Shown here piece after piece: positions 63,185 to 64,000 of a stretch of DNA of 64,000 bases. The stretch spans positions 1 through 64,000 of the forward strand of contig NIOE01000021.1 of assembly GCA_002205125.1 (NCBI GenBank), written 5' to 3'. The position numbers were made by a program, and so were the translations under genes. How positions within the stretch are numbered: the stretch's first letter is position 1; each line of letters opens with the position of its first letter. The notes below the pieces were generated by a model. It made no database searches. It was not told the DNA's origin and worked only from the letters and a program-made list of their open reading frames with translations. The DNA comes from Roseateles noduli. Its GTDB lineage: Bacteria; Pseudomonadota; Gammaproteobacteria; Burkholderiales; Burkholderiaceae_C.

Positions 63185-64000
63185 GATGAACAGGAAACCT
63201 CCAGCGTTTGCGCCCAGTCGGGCGAGAAACCGGCGTCGGACGCCAGCGCGGGCTCGTCGAACGGACGGCTCAGCACGTCGAGCAGCCGGCGCACTTCGCT
63301 GAAGTCGCCGGCTTCGGCCCGTTGGATCGCCGTCTCGGCCAGATGGTTCCGAAGAACCACCGCCGGATTGACCGCGTTCATCCGCCGGGCACGGGTCTCA
63401 AGTGCGTCCACAGTCTCGATCTTCAAGCGCGACGCGTAGCGCGTCGCCCAGGCGTCGAAACCGGCGCGGTCCAGGAACAGGTCCCGCAAGCTTGTGTTCG
63501 CCGGCGCTTCCAGCGCCTGCGTCGGATCGAAACCGGCCAGCCGGCGATGCGCGATCGTGTAGTCGGTGTGATGCGCGGCCAGCAGCCGCAGCCAGTCGTC
63601 GATCAGCGGTCCGTCCTCGCCGCGCTCATCGACCTCGGCGGTGAGGCCCAGCTTCGCGCGCATCGCGCCTAGCAGCGCCGCGCCGAAACGCTCGCGGTAG
63701 ATCTCCAGCGCCTCGATCAGTTCGTCGCCGGCGGCTTCCGCATCGGTCTCGATGTTGGGCATCAGCGGCAGCAGCGCCTGCGCCAGCGCATGCAGGTTCC
63801 AGAAAGCCACCTGCGGTTGCCGCGCGAAGGCGTAGCGGCCCTGATGGTCCGAGTGGTTGCAGATGTGGCCCGGATCGAAGCCGTCCATGAAGCCGAACGG
63901 GCCGTAGTCGATCGTCAGGCCCAGCATCGACATGTTGTCGGTGTTCATCACGCCGTGCATGAAGCCGACGGCCTGCCATTGCGCGACGAGTTCAGCCGTC
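63181..64000 (-). CDS. selO: SelO/YdiU family protein adenylyltransferase (partial, 5' cut by window edge)
   Basis: C-terminal part of a pseudokinase-fold AMPylator. The frame continues off the right edge (QWQAVGF immediately before [14 protein letters not shown]). Active-site residues appear in MNTDNM and [12 protein letters not shown]. The C-terminal region ([19 protein letters not shown]) matches YdiU. SelO proteins usually end in a selenocysteine or Cys; here the tail is EVSCSS, so the Cys is present. Transcript continues into msrB. Confidence 0.93.
   Translation of the reverse strand, partial: TAELVAQWQAVGFMHGVMNTDNMSMLGLTIDYGPFGFMDGFDPGHICNHSDHQGRYAFARQPQVAFWNLHALAQALLPLMPNIETDAEAAGDELIEALEIYRERFGAALLGAMRAKLGLTAEVDERGEDGPLIDDWLRLLAAHHTDYTIAHRRLAGFDPTQALEAPANTSLRDLFLDRAGFDAWATRYASRLKIETVDALETRARRMNAVNPAVVLRNHLAETAIQRAEAGDFSEVRRLLDVLSRPFDEPALASDAGFSPDWAQTLEVSCSS

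Overview
The window is 64 kb of very GC-rich chromosomal DNA with almost no spacer between genes. It reads as a PHB-storing betaproteobacterium of the order Burkholderiales, in the Rubrivivax/Leptothrix/Roseateles range. This is inferred from gene content and protein resemblance: a lipoyl-tagged E3 beside aceF, phaC-phaA-phaB, glnA-DUF4124-ntrB-ntrC, and tesA divergent from ybbA. No rRNA, tRNA, CRISPR array, insertion sequence or prophage was recognised. Both ends cut genes: aceF on the left and selO on the right.

Layout. 1-4.2 kb: pyruvate dehydrogenase E2 (partial) and E3, then an ornithine-cyclodeaminase-like enzyme, closed by a perfect 26-bp inverted repeat. 4.3-8.5 kb: an HDOD protein, then lapG-lapD (c-di-GMP-controlled periplasmic proteolysis of a surface adhesin; no adhesin is in the window) and a small atypical gene. 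8.5-10.8 kb: NUDIX hydrolase, maleylacetoacetate isomerase, pgeF and a small membrane protein. 10.9-14.8 kb: phaCAB for poly-3-hydroxybutyrate, ending in a strong terminator. 14.8-22.8 kb: a betaine-type binding protein, an IclR regulator, an AIM24 protein, then a run of envelope genes (YVTN propeller, polysaccharide deacetylase, sterol-desaturase-like hydroxylase, EI24 protein, MoaB/CinA-like protein). 22.8-28.1 kb: nitrogen control, glnA behind a clear sigma-54 promoter and NtrC-type site, then a DUF4124 protein, ntrB and ntrC. 28.1-33 kb: an MBL hydrolase, peptide deformylase, a large proline/arginine-rich exported protein with an apparent C-terminal frameshift, and a DUF481 outer-membrane protein. 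33-39.9 kb: a homogentisate catabolic cluster (fahA, hmgA, DUF2783, FAD monooxygenase, MBL protein) with a divergent IclR regulator; its isomerase partner maiA lies about 25 kb away. 40-44.5 kb: a PAP2-phosphatase lipoprotein, a Sel1-like membrane protein and a GFA protein.

44.6-50.8 kb is the most unusual part. A tight minus-strand operon encodes an 80-aa basic protein, a soluble fusion of a Clp/HSP100-type AAA+ ATPase to an FtsH-type M41 zinc peptidase, a lipoprotein, a related secreted protein and a 101-aa protein. Divergent from it lie a 60-aa membrane protein and an SPFH-domain lipoprotein, SPFH being the family that controls FtsH. A terminator-like hairpin with a possible competing partner lies in the operon leader. 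This is the best candidate here for an undescribed system. 50.9-64 kb: a repeat-bearing propeller lipoprotein, a TPR-GNAT fusion, an NRAMP-related transporter with SDR, a CptA-like phosphoethanolamine transferase, tesA/ybbA, DUF2062, a parvulin isomerase, bolA, yciB, msrB and partial selO.

Two themes run across the window. Short tandem arrays with a 9-bp period occur in several genes and spacers, and an intergenic palindromic 48-bp element occurs twice with one mismatch. Coordinates and motifs were read by eye. Family assignments rest on recognised motifs, not on database searches.
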